From: Pseudomonas putida
GTDB taxonomy: Bacteria > Pseudomonadota > Gammaproteobacteria > Pseudomonadales > Pseudomonadaceae
NCBI RefSeq assembly: GCF_001976065.1
Contig: NZ_MNAH01000010.1
Location: 62,001-126,000, forward strand
DNA length: 64,000 bases
Direction of reading: 5' to 3'
Position 1 is the stretch's first letter, and each line of letters starts with the position of its first letter. Shown piece after piece: positions 18,323 through 27,197 of this stretch. Under the pieces are notes generated by a model. That model made no database searches, had not been told where the DNA came from, and saw only the letters and a program-made list of their open reading frames with translations. Both the position numbers and the translations under genes were made by a program.

Positions 18323-20107
18323 ATGACTACAGGCAGTGCTCTGTACATCCCGCCTTACAAGGCAGACGACCAGGATGTGGTCGTCGAACTGAACAATCGT
18401 TTTGGCCCGGAGGCGTTCACCGCCCAGCCTACCCGCACCGGCATGCCGGTGCTTTGGGTTGCCCGCGCCAAACTCGTCGAAGTCCTGACCTTCCTGCGCA
18501 ACCTGCCCAAGCCGTACGTCATGCTCTATGACCTGCACGGCGTGGACGAGCGTCTGCGCACCAAGCGTCAAGGGCTGCCAAGCGGCGCCGACTTCACTGT
18601 GTTCTATCACTTGATGTCGATCGAACGTAATAGTGACGTAATGATCAAGGTCGCCTTGTCCGAGAGCGACCTCAGCCTGCCGACCGTCACCAGCATCTGG
18701 CCGAATGCCAACTGGTACGAGCGTGAAGTCTGGGACATGTACGGTATCGACTTCAAAGGCCACCCGCACCTGTCGCGCATCATGATGCCGCCGACCTGGG
18801 AAGGTCACCCGCTGCGCAAGGACTTCCCGGCCCGTGCCACCGAGTTCGACCCGTTCACCCTGAACCTGGCCAAGCAGCAGCTCGAGGAAGAGTCCGCGCG
18901 CTTCAAGCCGGAAGACTGGGGCATGAAGCGTTCCGGCCCGAACGAGGACTACATGTTCCTCAACCTCGGTCCGAACCACCCTTCGGCGCACGGTGCGTTC
19001 CGCATCATCCTGCAGCTCGACGGTGAAGAGATCGTCGACTGCGTTCCGGACATCGGCTACCACCACCGTGGCGCCGAGAAGATGGCCGAGCGTCAGTCCT
19101 GGCACAGCTTCATCCCGTACACCGACCGTATCGACTACCTCGGCGGTGTGATGAACAACCTGCCGTACGTGCTCTCGGTGGAGAAACTGGCCGGCATCAA
19201 GGTGCCGGAGAAGGTCGACGTCATCCGCATCATGATGGCCGAGTTCTTCCGGATCACCAGCCACCTGCTGTTCCTGGGTACCTACATCCAGGACGTCGGC
19301 GCCATGACCCCGGTGTTCTTCACCTTCACCGACCGCCAGAAGGCGTACACGGTGATCGAAGCCATCACCGGTTTCCGCCTGCACCCGGCCTGGTACCGCA
19401 TCGGTGGCGTCGCCCACGACCTGCCGCGCGGCTGGGAAAAACTGGTCAAGGATTTCGTCGAGTGGATGCCCAAGCGCCTGGACGAATACCAGAAAGCCGC
19501 ACTGGACAACAGCATCCTGCGTGGCCGGACCATCGGCGTCGCCGACTACAACACCAAGCAAGCCCTGGAATGGGGCGTCACCGGTGCCGGCCTGCGTGCC
19601 ACCGGTTGCGACTTCGACCTGCGTAAAGCGCGTCCGTACTCGGGCTACGAGAACTTCGAGTTCGAAGTGCCGCTGGCCGCCAATGGCGATGCCTACGACC
19701 GTTGCATCGTGCGCGTCGAGGAGATGCGCCAGAGCATCCGGATCATCGACCAGTGCCTGCGCAACATGCCGGAAGGCCCGTACAAGGCGGATCACCCGCT
19801 GACTACGCCGCCACCGAAAGAGCGCACGCTGCAGCACATCGAAACCTTGATCACGCACTTCCTGCAAGTTTCGTGGGGCCCGGTCATGCCGGCCAACGAA
19901 TCCTTCCAGATGATCGAAGCGACCAAGGGCATCAACAGTTATTACCTGACGAGCGATGGCGGCACCATGAGCTACCGCACCCGGATTCGTACCCCAAGCT
20001 TCCCGCACCTGCAGCAGATCCCTTCGGTGATCAAAGGCAGCATGGTCGCGGACTTGATCGCGTACCTGGGTAGTATCGATTTCGTTATGGCCGACGTGGA
20101 CCGCTAA
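18323..20107 (+). CDS. nuoCD: NADH-quinone oxidoreductase subunit C/D fusion
   Basis: This 594-residue protein is a fusion of NuoC (about 1-190, ending near the WEGHPLRKDFP motif of the 30-kDa subunit) and NuoD (from about residue 200, starting near LNLGPNHPSAHGAFR). NuoD has the quinone-site residues in NLGPNHPSAHG and the DIGYHHRGAEKMAER region, and ends SIDFVMADVDR. The C/D fusion is standard in E. coli and Pseudomonas. MTTGSALYIPPYKADDQ was chosen as the start, because the TTG eight codons upstream is not conserved. Confidence 0.97.
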   Translation: MTTGSALYIPPYKADDQDVVVELNNRFGPEAFTAQPTRTGMPVLWVARAKLVEVLTFLRNLPKPYVMLYDLHGVDERLRTKRQGLPSGADFTVFYHLMSIERNSDVMIKVALSESDLSLPTVTSIWPNANWYEREVWDMYGIDFKGHPHLSRIMMPPTWEGHPLRKDFPARATEFDPFTLNLAKQQLEEESARFKPEDWGMKRSGPNEDYMFLNLGPNHPSAHGAFRIILQLDGEEIVDCVPDIGYHHRGAEKMAERQSWHSFIPYTDRIDYLGGVMNNLPYVLSVEKLAGIKVPEKVDVIRIMMAEFFRITSHLLFLGTYIQDVGAMTPVFFTFTDRQKAYTVIEAITGFRLHPAWYRIGGVAHDLPRGWEKLVKDFVEWMPKRLDEYQKAALDNSILRGRTIGVADYNTKQALEWGVTGAGLRATGCDFDLRKARPYSGYENFEFEVPLAANGDAYDRCIVRVEEMRQSIRIIDQCLRNMPEGPYKADHPLTTPPPKERTLQHIETLITHFLQVSWGPVMPANESFQMIEATKGINSYYLTSDGGTMSYRTRIRTPSFPHLQQIPSVIKGSMVADLIAYLGSIDFVMADVDR

Positions 20108-20109
20108 GC

Positions 20110-20607
20110 ATGAACAGCACGCTTATCCAGACAGACCGTTTCACCTTGAGTGAAACCGAGCGCTCGGCCATCGAGCACGAGTTGCATCACTACGAAGACC
20201 CGCGCGCGGCGTCGATCGAAGCCCTGAAGATCGTCCAGAAGGAACGTGGCTGGGTGCCGGACGGCGCCCTGTACGCCATCGGCGAGATCCTCGGCATCCC
20301 GGCCAGCGACGTTGAAGGCGTGGCGACGTTCTACAGCCAGATCTTCCGTCAACCGGTTGGCCGTCACATCATTCGCGTCTGCGACAGCATGGTCTGCTAC
20401 ATCGGCGGCCACGAGTCGGTGGTCAGCGAAATCCAGAGCAAACTCGGCATCGGCCTGGGTCAGACCACCACCGATGGTCGTTTCACCCTGCTGCCGGTCT
20501 GCTGCCTCGGCAACTGCGACAAGGCGCCGGCGTTGATGATCGACGACGACACTTTCGGGGATGTGCAGCCAGCAGGCGTTGCCAAATTGCTCGAGGGCTA
20601 CGTATGA
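20110..20607 (+). CDS. nuoE: NADH-quinone oxidoreductase subunit E
   Basis: This 165-residue thioredoxin-fold subunit carries the 2Fe-2S cluster N1a. The cysteine ligands are in RVCDSMVCYIGG and PVCCLGNCDKAPA. It forms the NADH dehydrogenase module with NuoF and NuoG. It starts two bases after nuoCD and overlaps nuoF by four bases. Confidence 0.97.
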   Translation: MNSTLIQTDRFTLSETERSAIEHELHHYEDPRAASIEALKIVQKERGWVPDGALYAIGEILGIPASDVEGVATFYSQIFRQPVGRHIIRVCDSMVCYIGGHESVVSEIQSKLGIGLGQTTTDGRFTLLPVCCLGNCDKAPALMIDDDTFGDVQPAGVAKLLEGYV

Positions 20608-21959
20608 CCCTGACTTCCTTCGGTCCAGCCAACCGCATCAAGCGTTCGGCCGAGACTCACCCGCTCACCTGGCGTCTGCGTGACGACGGCGAAGCCGTCT
20701 GGCTCGACGAATACCAGGCCAAGAACGGTTACGCCGCTGCACGCAAGGCCTTCGCCGACATGGCCCAGGACGACATCGTCCAGACCGTGAAAGATTCCGG
20801 CCTCAAAGGCCGCGGCGGTGCAGGCTTCCCCACGGGCGTGAAGTGGGGCCTGATGCCCAAGGACGAATCCATCAATATCCGCTACCTGCTGTGCAACGCG
20901 GATGAAATGGAGCCGAACACCTGGAAAGACCGCATGCTGATGGAGCAACTGCCCCATCTGCTGATCGAAGGCATGCTGATCAGCGCCCGCGCGCTGAAAA
21001 CCTACCGTGGCTACATCTTCCTGCGTGGCGAATACACCACCGCCGCCAAGCACCTCAACCGTGCCGTGGAAGAAGCCAAGGCAGCGGGCCTTTTGGGCAA
21101 GAACATCCTGGGCTCGGGTTTTGATTTCGAGCTGTTCGTCCACACCGGCGCCGGGCGTTACATTTGCGGTGAAGAAACCGCACTGATCAACTCCCTCGAA
21201 GGCCGTCGCGCCAACCCGCGCTCCAAGCCGCCCTTCCCTGCCGCCGTGGGCGTGTGGGGCAAGCCGACTTGCGTGAACAACGTCGAGACCCTGTGCAACG
21301 TGCCGGCGATCATTGCCGACGGCGTGGATTGGTACAAATCCCTGGCGCGCGAAGGCAGCGAAGACATGGGCACCAAGCTCATGGGCTTCTCCGGCAAGGT
21401 CAAGAACCCGGGCCTGTGGGAACTGCCATTCGGCGTCACCGCTCGCGAGCTGTTCGAAGACTACGCCGGCGGCATGCGCGACGGTTACAAGCTCAAGGCC
21501 TGGCAACCAGGCGGTGCCGGTACCGGCTTCCTGTTGCCGGAACACCTGGACGCACAAATGTACGCCGGCGGCATCGCCAAGGTGGGCACCCGTATGGGTA
21601 CCGGCCTGGCCATGGCGGTGGACGACAGCGTCAACATGGTGTCCCTGCTGCGCAACATGGAGCAGTTCTTCGCCCGCGAATCCTGTGGCTTCTGCACCCC
21701 GTGCCGCGATGGCTTGCCATGGAGCGTCAAGCTCCTGATGGCCATCGAGAACGGTGAAGGCCAGCCAGGCGACATCGAGACCCTGCTGGGTCTGGTGGGC
21801 TTCCTCGGCCCAGGCAAGACCTTCTGTGCTCACGCACCGGGCGCCGTGGAGCCGTTGGGCAGCGCAATCAAATACTTCCGCCATGAGTTCGAAGCCGGTA
21901 TCGCGCCTGTCAGCGCCGCCGTCCCGCCTCTGGCAAGGCCGATCGTAGTCGGCGCGTAA
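20604..21959 (+). CDS. nuoF: NADH-quinone oxidoreductase subunit F
   Basis: This 451-residue subunit binds NADH and FMN and holds cluster N3. The glycine-rich NADH/FMN site is LKGRGGAGFPTGVKWG, the second is GAGRYICGEETALINSLEG, and the 4Fe-4S ligands begin at ESCGFCTPCRDG with a further Cys in KTFCAHAPGA. It is the electron entry point of complex I. It overlaps nuoE by four bases. An unusual 137-base gap with a hairpin follows before nuoG. Confidence 0.97.
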   Translation: MTLTSFGPANRIKRSAETHPLTWRLRDDGEAVWLDEYQAKNGYAAARKAFADMAQDDIVQTVKDSGLKGRGGAGFPTGVKWGLMPKDESINIRYLLCNADEMEPNTWKDRMLMEQLPHLLIEGMLISARALKTYRGYIFLRGEYTTAAKHLNRAVEEAKAAGLLGKNILGSGFDFELFVHTGAGRYICGEETALINSLEGRRANPRSKPPFPAAVGVWGKPTCVNNVETLCNVPAIIADGVDWYKSLAREGSEDMGTKLMGFSGKVKNPGLWELPFGVTARELFEDYAGGMRDGYKLKAWQPGGAGTGFLLPEHLDAQMYAGGIAKVGTRMGTGLAMAVDDSVNMVSLLRNMEQFFARESCGFCTPCRDGLPWSVKLLMAIENGEGQPGDIETLLGLVGFLGPGKTFCAHAPGAVEPLGSAIKYFRHEFEAGIAPVSAAVPPLARPIVVGA

Positions 21960-21972
21960 ACGCTTAAAACAG

Positions 21973-21998
21973 GCGAAGGGTCCGTGCCCTTCGCTTTT
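21973..21998 (+). terminator. Terminator-like hairpin inside the nuo operon
   Basis: GCGAAGGG (21973-21980) pairs with CCCTTCGC (21987-21994) around TCCGTG and is followed by TTTT. It lies 13 bases after nuoF in the only gap longer than 100 bases in the operon. A partial terminator or a processing or stability element would both fit. Confidence 0.55.
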
Positions 21999-22096
21999 CG
22001 CGCGATGACGCCTTTACCGGCTGTGTTGATTCGCGCGGATAACAAGATTCCATTAGCCACGCCCGCTGACACCGGGCCAACGAAGAACTTTGAACC

Positions 22097-24811
22097 ATGG
22101 CCACTATCCACGTAGACGGCAAAGCGCTCGAAGTCGATGGGGCAGACAACCTGTTACAGGCATGTCTGTCTCTGGGCCTCGATATTCCGTATTTCTGCTG
22201 GCACCCTGCCCTTGGCAGCGTTGGCGCTTGCCGCCAGTGCGCGGTCAAGCAGTACACCGACGAGAACGACACCCGTGGTCGCATCGTCATGTCCTGCATG
22301 ACCCCTGCTACCGACAACACCTGGATCTCCATCGACGATGAAGAATCCAAGGCCTTCCGCGCCAGTGTTGTCGAATGGCTGATGACCAACCACCCTCACG
22401 ACTGCCCGGTCTGTGAAGAAGGCGGTCACTGCCACCTGCAAGACATGACGGTCATGACTGGCCACAACGAGCGCCGTTACCGCTTCACCAAGCGTACCCA
22501 CCAGAACCAGCAACTGGGCCCGTTCATTTCCCACGAGATGAACCGCTGCATCGCTTGCTACCGCTGCGTGCGCTTCTATAAAGACTATGCTGGCGGCACC
22601 GACCTCGGCGTATTCGGCGCCCACGACAATGTGTACTTCGGTCGCGTTGAAGACGGCACCCTGGAAAGCGAGTTCTCCGGCAACCTCACCGAGGTCTGCC
22701 CGACCGGTGTGTTCACCGACAAGACTCACTCCGAGCGCTACAACCGTAAATGGGACATGCAGTTCTCGCCGAGCATCTGCCATGGCTGCTCCAGCGGTTG
22801 CAACATCTCCCCGGGCGAGCGCTACGGTGAACTGCGTCGTATCGAAAACCGTTTCAACGGTTCGGTAAACCAGTACTTCCTGTGCGACCGTGGCCGTTTC
22901 GGCTACGGCTACGTCAACCGCGAAGACCGTCCGCGCCAGCCACTGCTGGCCAATGGCGCCAAGCTGAGCCTGGACGAAGCGCTGGATAAAGCCGCCGACC
23001 TGCTGCGCGGTCGCAACATCGTCGGTATCGGTTCGCCACGCGCCAGCCTCGAAAGCAACCACGCGTTGCGCGAACTGGTCGGCGCCGAGCACTTCTACTC
23101 CGGTATCGAAGCGTCCGAGCTGGACCGCATCCGCCTGGTCCTGCAGGTGCTCAAAGACAGCCCGCTGCCTGTGCCGAACATGCGCGACATCGAAGACCAC
23201 GACGCCATCTTCGTCCTCGGCGAAGACCTGACCCAGACCGCCGCACGCATGGCCCTGTCCCTGCGTCAATCGGTCAAGGGCAAGGCCGAAGACATGGCCG
23301 ACGCCATGCGCGTCCAGCCTTGGCTCGACGCCGCGGTGAAGAACATCGGCCAGCACGCGCTGAACCCTCTGTTCATCGCCAGCCTGGCTGAAACCAAGCT
23401 GGACGACATCGCCGAAGAATGCGTACATGCCGCTCCAGACGACCTGGCCCGCATCGGTTTCGCCGTGGCTCACGCCCTCGACGCCAGCGCGCCTGCCGTC
23501 GAAGGCCTGGACGCCGAAGCCCTCGAACTGGCCAAGCGCATCGCCGACGCCCTGCTCGCGGCCAAGCGTCCACTGATCATCGCCGGTACTTCCCTGGGCT
23601 CCAAAGCCTTGATCGAAGCCGCCGCGAACATCGCCAAAGCGTTGAAGCTGCGCGAGAAGAACGGTTCCATCAGCCTGATCGTGCCAGAGGCCAACAGCCT
23701 CGGCCTGGCCATGCTCGGAGGCGAATCGGTCGACGCCGCGCTGCAAGCCGTGATCGACGGTAAAGCCGACGCCATCGTCGTGCTGGAAAACGATCTGTAC
23801 ACCCGTACCGACAAGGCCAAGGTCGATGCTGCCCTGAGCGCGACCAAAGTGCTCATCGTCGCCGACCATCAGAAGACCGCGACCAGCGATCGTGCGGACC
23901 TGGTCCTGCCAGCCGCCAGCTTCGCTGAAGGCGACGGTACCCTGGTCAGCCAGGAAGGCCGCGCCCAGCGTTTCTTCCAGGTTTTCGATCCGAAGTACAT
24001 GGACGCCAGCATCCTGGTTCATGAAGGCTGGCGCTGGCTGCATGCCCTGCGCTCGACCCTGCTGAACCAGCCGATCGACTGGACCCAACTGGACCACGTC
24101 ACCGCTGCCGTCGCTTCGAGCACACCGCAACTGAACCGCATCGTCGATGCCGCACCGTCCGCCGCGTTCCGCATCAAGGGCATGAAACTGGCCCGTGAAC
24201 CGCTGCGCTACTCCGGTCGTACCGCCATGCGCGCTGACATCAGCGTGCACGAACCGCGTACCCCGCAGGACCAGGACACCGCGTTCGCCTTCTCCATGGA
24301 AGGCTACTCGGGTTCCGCCGAACCGCGTCAGCAAGTGCCATTCGCCTGGTCTCCGGGCTGGAACTCGCCGCAAGCCTGGAACAAGTTCCAGGACGAAGTC
24401 GGTGGTCACATCCGTGCTGGCGACCCGGGCACGCGCCTGATCGAAAGCAACGGTGACTCGCTGAACTGGTTCGCCAGTGTTCCGCGCGCGTTCAACCCGG
24501 CTCCCGGTACCTGGCAGGTCGTGCCGTTCTTCCACCTGTTCGGCAGCGAAGAGAACTCTTCGAAAGCCGCTCCGGTCCAGGAACGCATCCCGGCCGCCTA
24601 CGTCGCACTGGCCAAATCCGAAGCCGATCGCCTGGGTGTCAACGACGGCGCCCTGCTCAGCCTGAACGTAGCCGGCCAGACCCTGCGTCTGCCGCTGCGC
24701 ATCAACGAAGAGCTGGGTGCAGGTCTGGTGGCATTGCCTGCGGGCATCGCCGGCATTCCGCCAGCCATCTTTGGCAAATCCGTTGACGGTCTGCAGGAGG
24801 CAGCTCAATGA
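22097..24811 (+). CDS. nuoG: NADH-quinone oxidoreductase subunit G
   Basis: This 904-residue iron-sulfur subunit has an N-terminal 2Fe-2S domain (YFCWHPALGSVGACRQCAVK), then HDCPVCEEGGHCHLQD with the His-ligated N5 cluster, and CIACYRCVRFYKDYAGG. The extra N7 ligands in SICHGCSSGCNISPGER followed by FLCDRGRFGY are present, as in E. coli NuoG. The remainder is a molybdopterin oxidoreductase-like domain without function in molybdenum binding. It links NuoEF to the hydrophilic arm. It overlaps nuoH by four bases. Confidence 0.96.
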   Translation: MATIHVDGKALEVDGADNLLQACLSLGLDIPYFCWHPALGSVGACRQCAVKQYTDENDTRGRIVMSCMTPATDNTWISIDDEESKAFRASVVEWLMTNHPHDCPVCEEGGHCHLQDMTVMTGHNERRYRFTKRTHQNQQLGPFISHEMNRCIACYRCVRFYKDYAGGTDLGVFGAHDNVYFGRVEDGTLESEFSGNLTEVCPTGVFTDKTHSERYNRKWDMQFSPSICHGCSSGCNISPGERYGELRRIENRFNGSVNQYFLCDRGRFGYGYVNREDRPRQPLLANGAKLSLDEALDKAADLLRGRNIVGIGSPRASLESNHALRELVGAEHFYSGIEASELDRIRLVLQVLKDSPLPVPNMRDIEDHDAIFVLGEDLTQTAARMALSLRQSVKGKAEDMADAMRVQPWLDAAVKNIGQHALNPLFIASLAETKLDDIAEECVHAAPDDLARIGFAVAHALDASAPAVEGLDAEALELAKRIADALLAAKRPLIIAGTSLGSKALIEAAANIAKALKLREKNGSISLIVPEANSLGLAMLGGESVDAALQAVIDGKADAIVVLENDLYTRTDKAKVDAALSATKVLIVADHQKTATSDRADLVLPAASFAEGDGTLVSQEGRAQRFFQVFDPKYMDASILVHEGWRWLHALRSTLLNQPIDWTQLDHVTAAVASSTPQLNRIVDAAPSAAFRIKGMKLAREPLRYSGRTAMRADISVHEPRTPQDQDTAFAFSMEGYSGSAEPRQQVPFAWSPGWNSPQAWNKFQDEVGGHIRAGDPGTRLIESNGDSLNWFASVPRAFNPAPGTWQVVPFFHLFGSEENSSKAAPVQERIPAAYVALAKSEADRLGVNDGALLSLNVAGQTLRLPLRINEELGAGLVALPAGIAGIPPAIFGKSVDGLQEAAQ

Positions 24812-25815
24812 CCTGGTTCACTCCTGAAGTGATCGACATCATCCTCGCGGTCCTCAAGGCCGTGGTGATCCTGCTTGCCGTGGTGGTCTGCGGCGCCCTG
24901 CTCAGCTGGGTGGAGCGTCGTTTGCTCGCCCTCTGGCAGGACCGTTACGGTCCGAACCGCGTTGGCCCGTTCGGCGCGTTCCAGATCGCTGCCGACATGA
25001 TCAAGATGTTCTTCAAGGAAGACTGGACGCCTCCATTCGCCGACAAGATGATCTTCACCCTGGCACCGGTAGTCGCCATGAGCGCCCTGCTGATTGCCTT
25101 CGCGATCATCCCGATCACCCCGACCTGGGGCGTGGCGGACCTGAACATCGGCATCCTGTTCTTCTTCGCCATGGCCGGCCTGTCGGTCTATGCGGTGCTG
25201 TTCGCCGGCTGGTCGAGCAACAACAAGTTCGCCCTGCTGGGCAGCTTGCGGGCCTCGGCGCAGACCGTGTCGTACGAAGTGTTCATGGGCCTGTCGCTGA
25301 TGGGCATCGTGATCCAGGTTGGCTCGTTCAACATGCGTGACATCGTTGACTACCAGGCGCAGAACCTCTGGTTCATCATTCCGCAGATCTTCGGTTTCCT
25401 GACCTTCTTCATCGCTGGCGTGGCCGTGACTCACCGTCACCCGTTCGACCAGCCGGAAGCGGAACAGGAACTGGCCGACGGTTACCACATTGAATATGCC
25501 GGCATGAAATGGGGCATGTTCTTCGTCGGCGAGTACATCGGCATCGTGTTGATTTCGGCGCTGCTGGTGACCTTGTTCTTCGGTGGCTGGCACGGTCCGT
25601 TCGGCATCCTGCCGCAGATCCCGTTCATCTGGTTCGCACTGAAAACCGCGTTCTTCATCATGATCTTCATCCTGCTGCGCGCTTCGATTCCGCGCCCACG
25701 GTATGACCAAGTGATGGATTTCAGCTGGAAGTTCTGCCTGCCGCTGACCCTCGTCAACATGCTGGTGACCGCTGCGCTCGTGTTGCTCAACACGCCCGCC
25801 GTCGCGGCTCAGTGA
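24808..25815 (+). CDS. nuoH: NADH-quinone oxidoreductase subunit H
   Basis: This 335-residue membrane subunit has about eight hydrophobic helices and forms part of the quinone-binding chamber and E-channel. The conserved ERRLLALWQDRYGPNRVGPFG near residue 35 and the loop HRHPFDQPEAEQELADGYH mark it clearly. RASIPRPRYDQVMDFSWK is typical of its last loop. nuoI begins 12 bases downstream after AGGA. Confidence 0.97.
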   Translation: MTWFTPEVIDIILAVLKAVVILLAVVVCGALLSWVERRLLALWQDRYGPNRVGPFGAFQIAADMIKMFFKEDWTPPFADKMIFTLAPVVAMSALLIAFAIIPITPTWGVADLNIGILFFFAMAGLSVYAVLFAGWSSNNKFALLGSLRASAQTVSYEVFMGLSLMGIVIQVGSFNMRDIVDYQAQNLWFIIPQIFGFLTFFIAGVAVTHRHPFDQPEAEQELADGYHIEYAGMKWGMFFVGEYIGIVLISALLVTLFFGGWHGPFGILPQIPFIWFALKTAFFIMIFILLRASIPRPRYDQVMDFSWKFCLPLTLVNMLVTAALVLLNTPAVAAQ

Positions 25816-25827
25816 GGATAGAGAATC

Positions 25828-26373
25828 ATGAAGTACATATTTGACATCGTGCATGGCTTCTACACCCAGCTTCGCAGCCTGGTGATGATTTTCGGCCACG
25901 CCTTCCGCAAGCGCGACACGCTGCAGTACCCGGAAGAACCGGTCTACCTGCCGCCGCGCTACCGTGGACGTATCGTCCTGACCCGCGACCCCGACGGCGA
26001 AGAGCGTTGTGTAGCCTGCAACCTGTGCGCCGTAGCGTGCCCGGTCGGTTGCATCTCGCTGCAGAAAGCTGAAACCGAAGACGGTCGCTGGTACCCGGAC
26101 TTCTTCCGCATCAACTTCTCGCGCTGCATCTTCTGCGGCCTCTGCGAGGAAGCCTGCCCGACCACCGCGATCCAGCTCACGCCGGATTTCGAAATGGCCG
26201 AGTTCAAACGTCAGGACCTGGTTTACGAGAAAGAAGATCTGCTGATCTCCGGCCCCGGCAAAAACCCTGATTACAACTTCTATCGTGTTGCAGGTATGGC
26301 GATTGCCGGTAAGCCAAAAGGCTCCGCGCAGAATGAAGCCGAACCGATCAACGTGAAGAGCTTGCTGCCTTAA
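25828..26373 (+). CDS. nuoI: NADH-quinone oxidoreductase subunit I
   Basis: This 181-residue ferredoxin-like subunit carries clusters N6a and N6b. The two 4Fe-4S motifs are CVACNLCAVACPVGC and CIFCGLCEEACPT. An amphipathic N-terminal helix (about 1-30) would lie on the membrane. It relays electrons from NuoG toward NuoB. Confidence 0.97.
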   Translation: MKYIFDIVHGFYTQLRSLVMIFGHAFRKRDTLQYPEEPVYLPPRYRGRIVLTRDPDGEERCVACNLCAVACPVGCISLQKAETEDGRWYPDFFRINFSRCIFCGLCEEACPTTAIQLTPDFEMAEFKRQDLVYEKEDLLISGPGKNPDYNFYRVAGMAIAGKPKGSAQNEAEPINVKSLLP

Positions 26374-26382
26374 GGAAGAAAG

Positions 26383-26886
26383 ATGGAATTCGCTTTCTAT
26401 TTCGCATCGGGTATCGCGGTGGTGTCCACGCTTCGCGTGATCACCAACACCAACCCAGTGCACGCCCTGCTCTACCTGATCATTTCGCTGATCGCCGTGG
26501 CCATGACGTTCTTCGCCCTCGGCGCACCGTTTGCCGGTGTCCTGGAAGTGATTGCCTACGCTGGCGCCATCATGGTGCTGTTCGTGTTCGTGGTGATGAT
26601 GCTGAACCTTGGCCCGGCCTCGGTTCAGCAGGAGCGCGTCTGGCTCAAGCCCGGTATCTGGCTCGGCCCGGTCGCACTCGGCGCCCTGCTGCTGGTTGAA
26701 CTGCTGTACGTGCTGTTCGCCCACCAGAGCGGCCAGGCCGTCGGCCACACCACCGTAGACGCGAAGGCCGTGGGCATCAGCCTGTTCGGTCCTTATCTGC
26801 TGGTGGTCGAACTCGCCTCGATGCTGCTGCTCGCCGCAGCTGTCACGGCGTTCCACTTGGGCCGCAACGAAGCCAAGGAGCAATGA
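26383..26886 (+). CDS. nuoJ: NADH-quinone oxidoreductase subunit J
   Basis: This 167-residue protein with five predicted transmembrane helices includes the conserved VIAYAGAIMVLFVFVVMML helix, which contains the pi-bulge segment of NuoJ. It is part of the proton path between the quinone chamber and the antiporter subunits. AAGGAAGAAAG precedes its ATG. Confidence 0.96.
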   Translation: MEFAFYFASGIAVVSTLRVITNTNPVHALLYLIISLIAVAMTFFALGAPFAGVLEVIAYAGAIMVLFVFVVMMLNLGPASVQQERVWLKPGIWLGPVALGALLLVELLYVLFAHQSGQAVGHTTVDAKAVGISLFGPYLLVVELASMLLLAAAVTAFHLGRNEAKEQ

Positions 26887-26888
26887 CG

Positions 26889-27197
26889 ATGCCTGCTATC
26901 CCCATGGAGCATGGTCTGGCGGTCGCCGGCATCCTGTTCTGCCTCGGTCTGGTCGGCCTGATGGTCCGCCGCAACATTCTCTTCGTGCTGATGAGCCTGG
27001 AGGTCATGATGAATGCCTCCGCCCTGGCGTTCATCGTTGCCGGTAGCCGCTGGGCGCAGCCGGATGGACAGATCATGTTCATCCTGGTGATCAGCCTGGC
27101 AGCCGCCGAGGCCAGTATCGGCCTGGCGATCCTGCTGCAACTGTATCGCCGCTTCCACACGCTCGATATCGACGCTGCCAGTGAGATGCGCGGATGA
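26889..27197 (+). CDS. nuoK: NADH-quinone oxidoreductase subunit K
   Basis: This 102-residue subunit has three transmembrane helices. The two buried glutamates of the proton path are in MSLEVMMNA and AAAEASIGLAI. Two ATGs compete. The first (26883) is only two bases after AAGGAG. The second (26889, MPAIPMEHG) has an eight-base spacing and fits the family length, so I use it. It overlaps nuoL by four bases. Confidence 0.93.
   Translation: MPAIPMEHGLAVAGILFCLGLVGLMVRRNILFVLMSLEVMMNASALAFIVAGSRWAQPDGQIMFILVISLAAAEASIGLAILLQLYRRFHTLDIDAASEMRG

Noticed and set aside
22154..24808. An 884-codon open frame antisense to nuoG
   Set aside because: It mirrors the nuoG codon pattern. High third-position G/C leaves the opposite strand free of stops. 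The translation has no known domains and is rich in Gly/Val/Gln/Asp in a shadow-like way.
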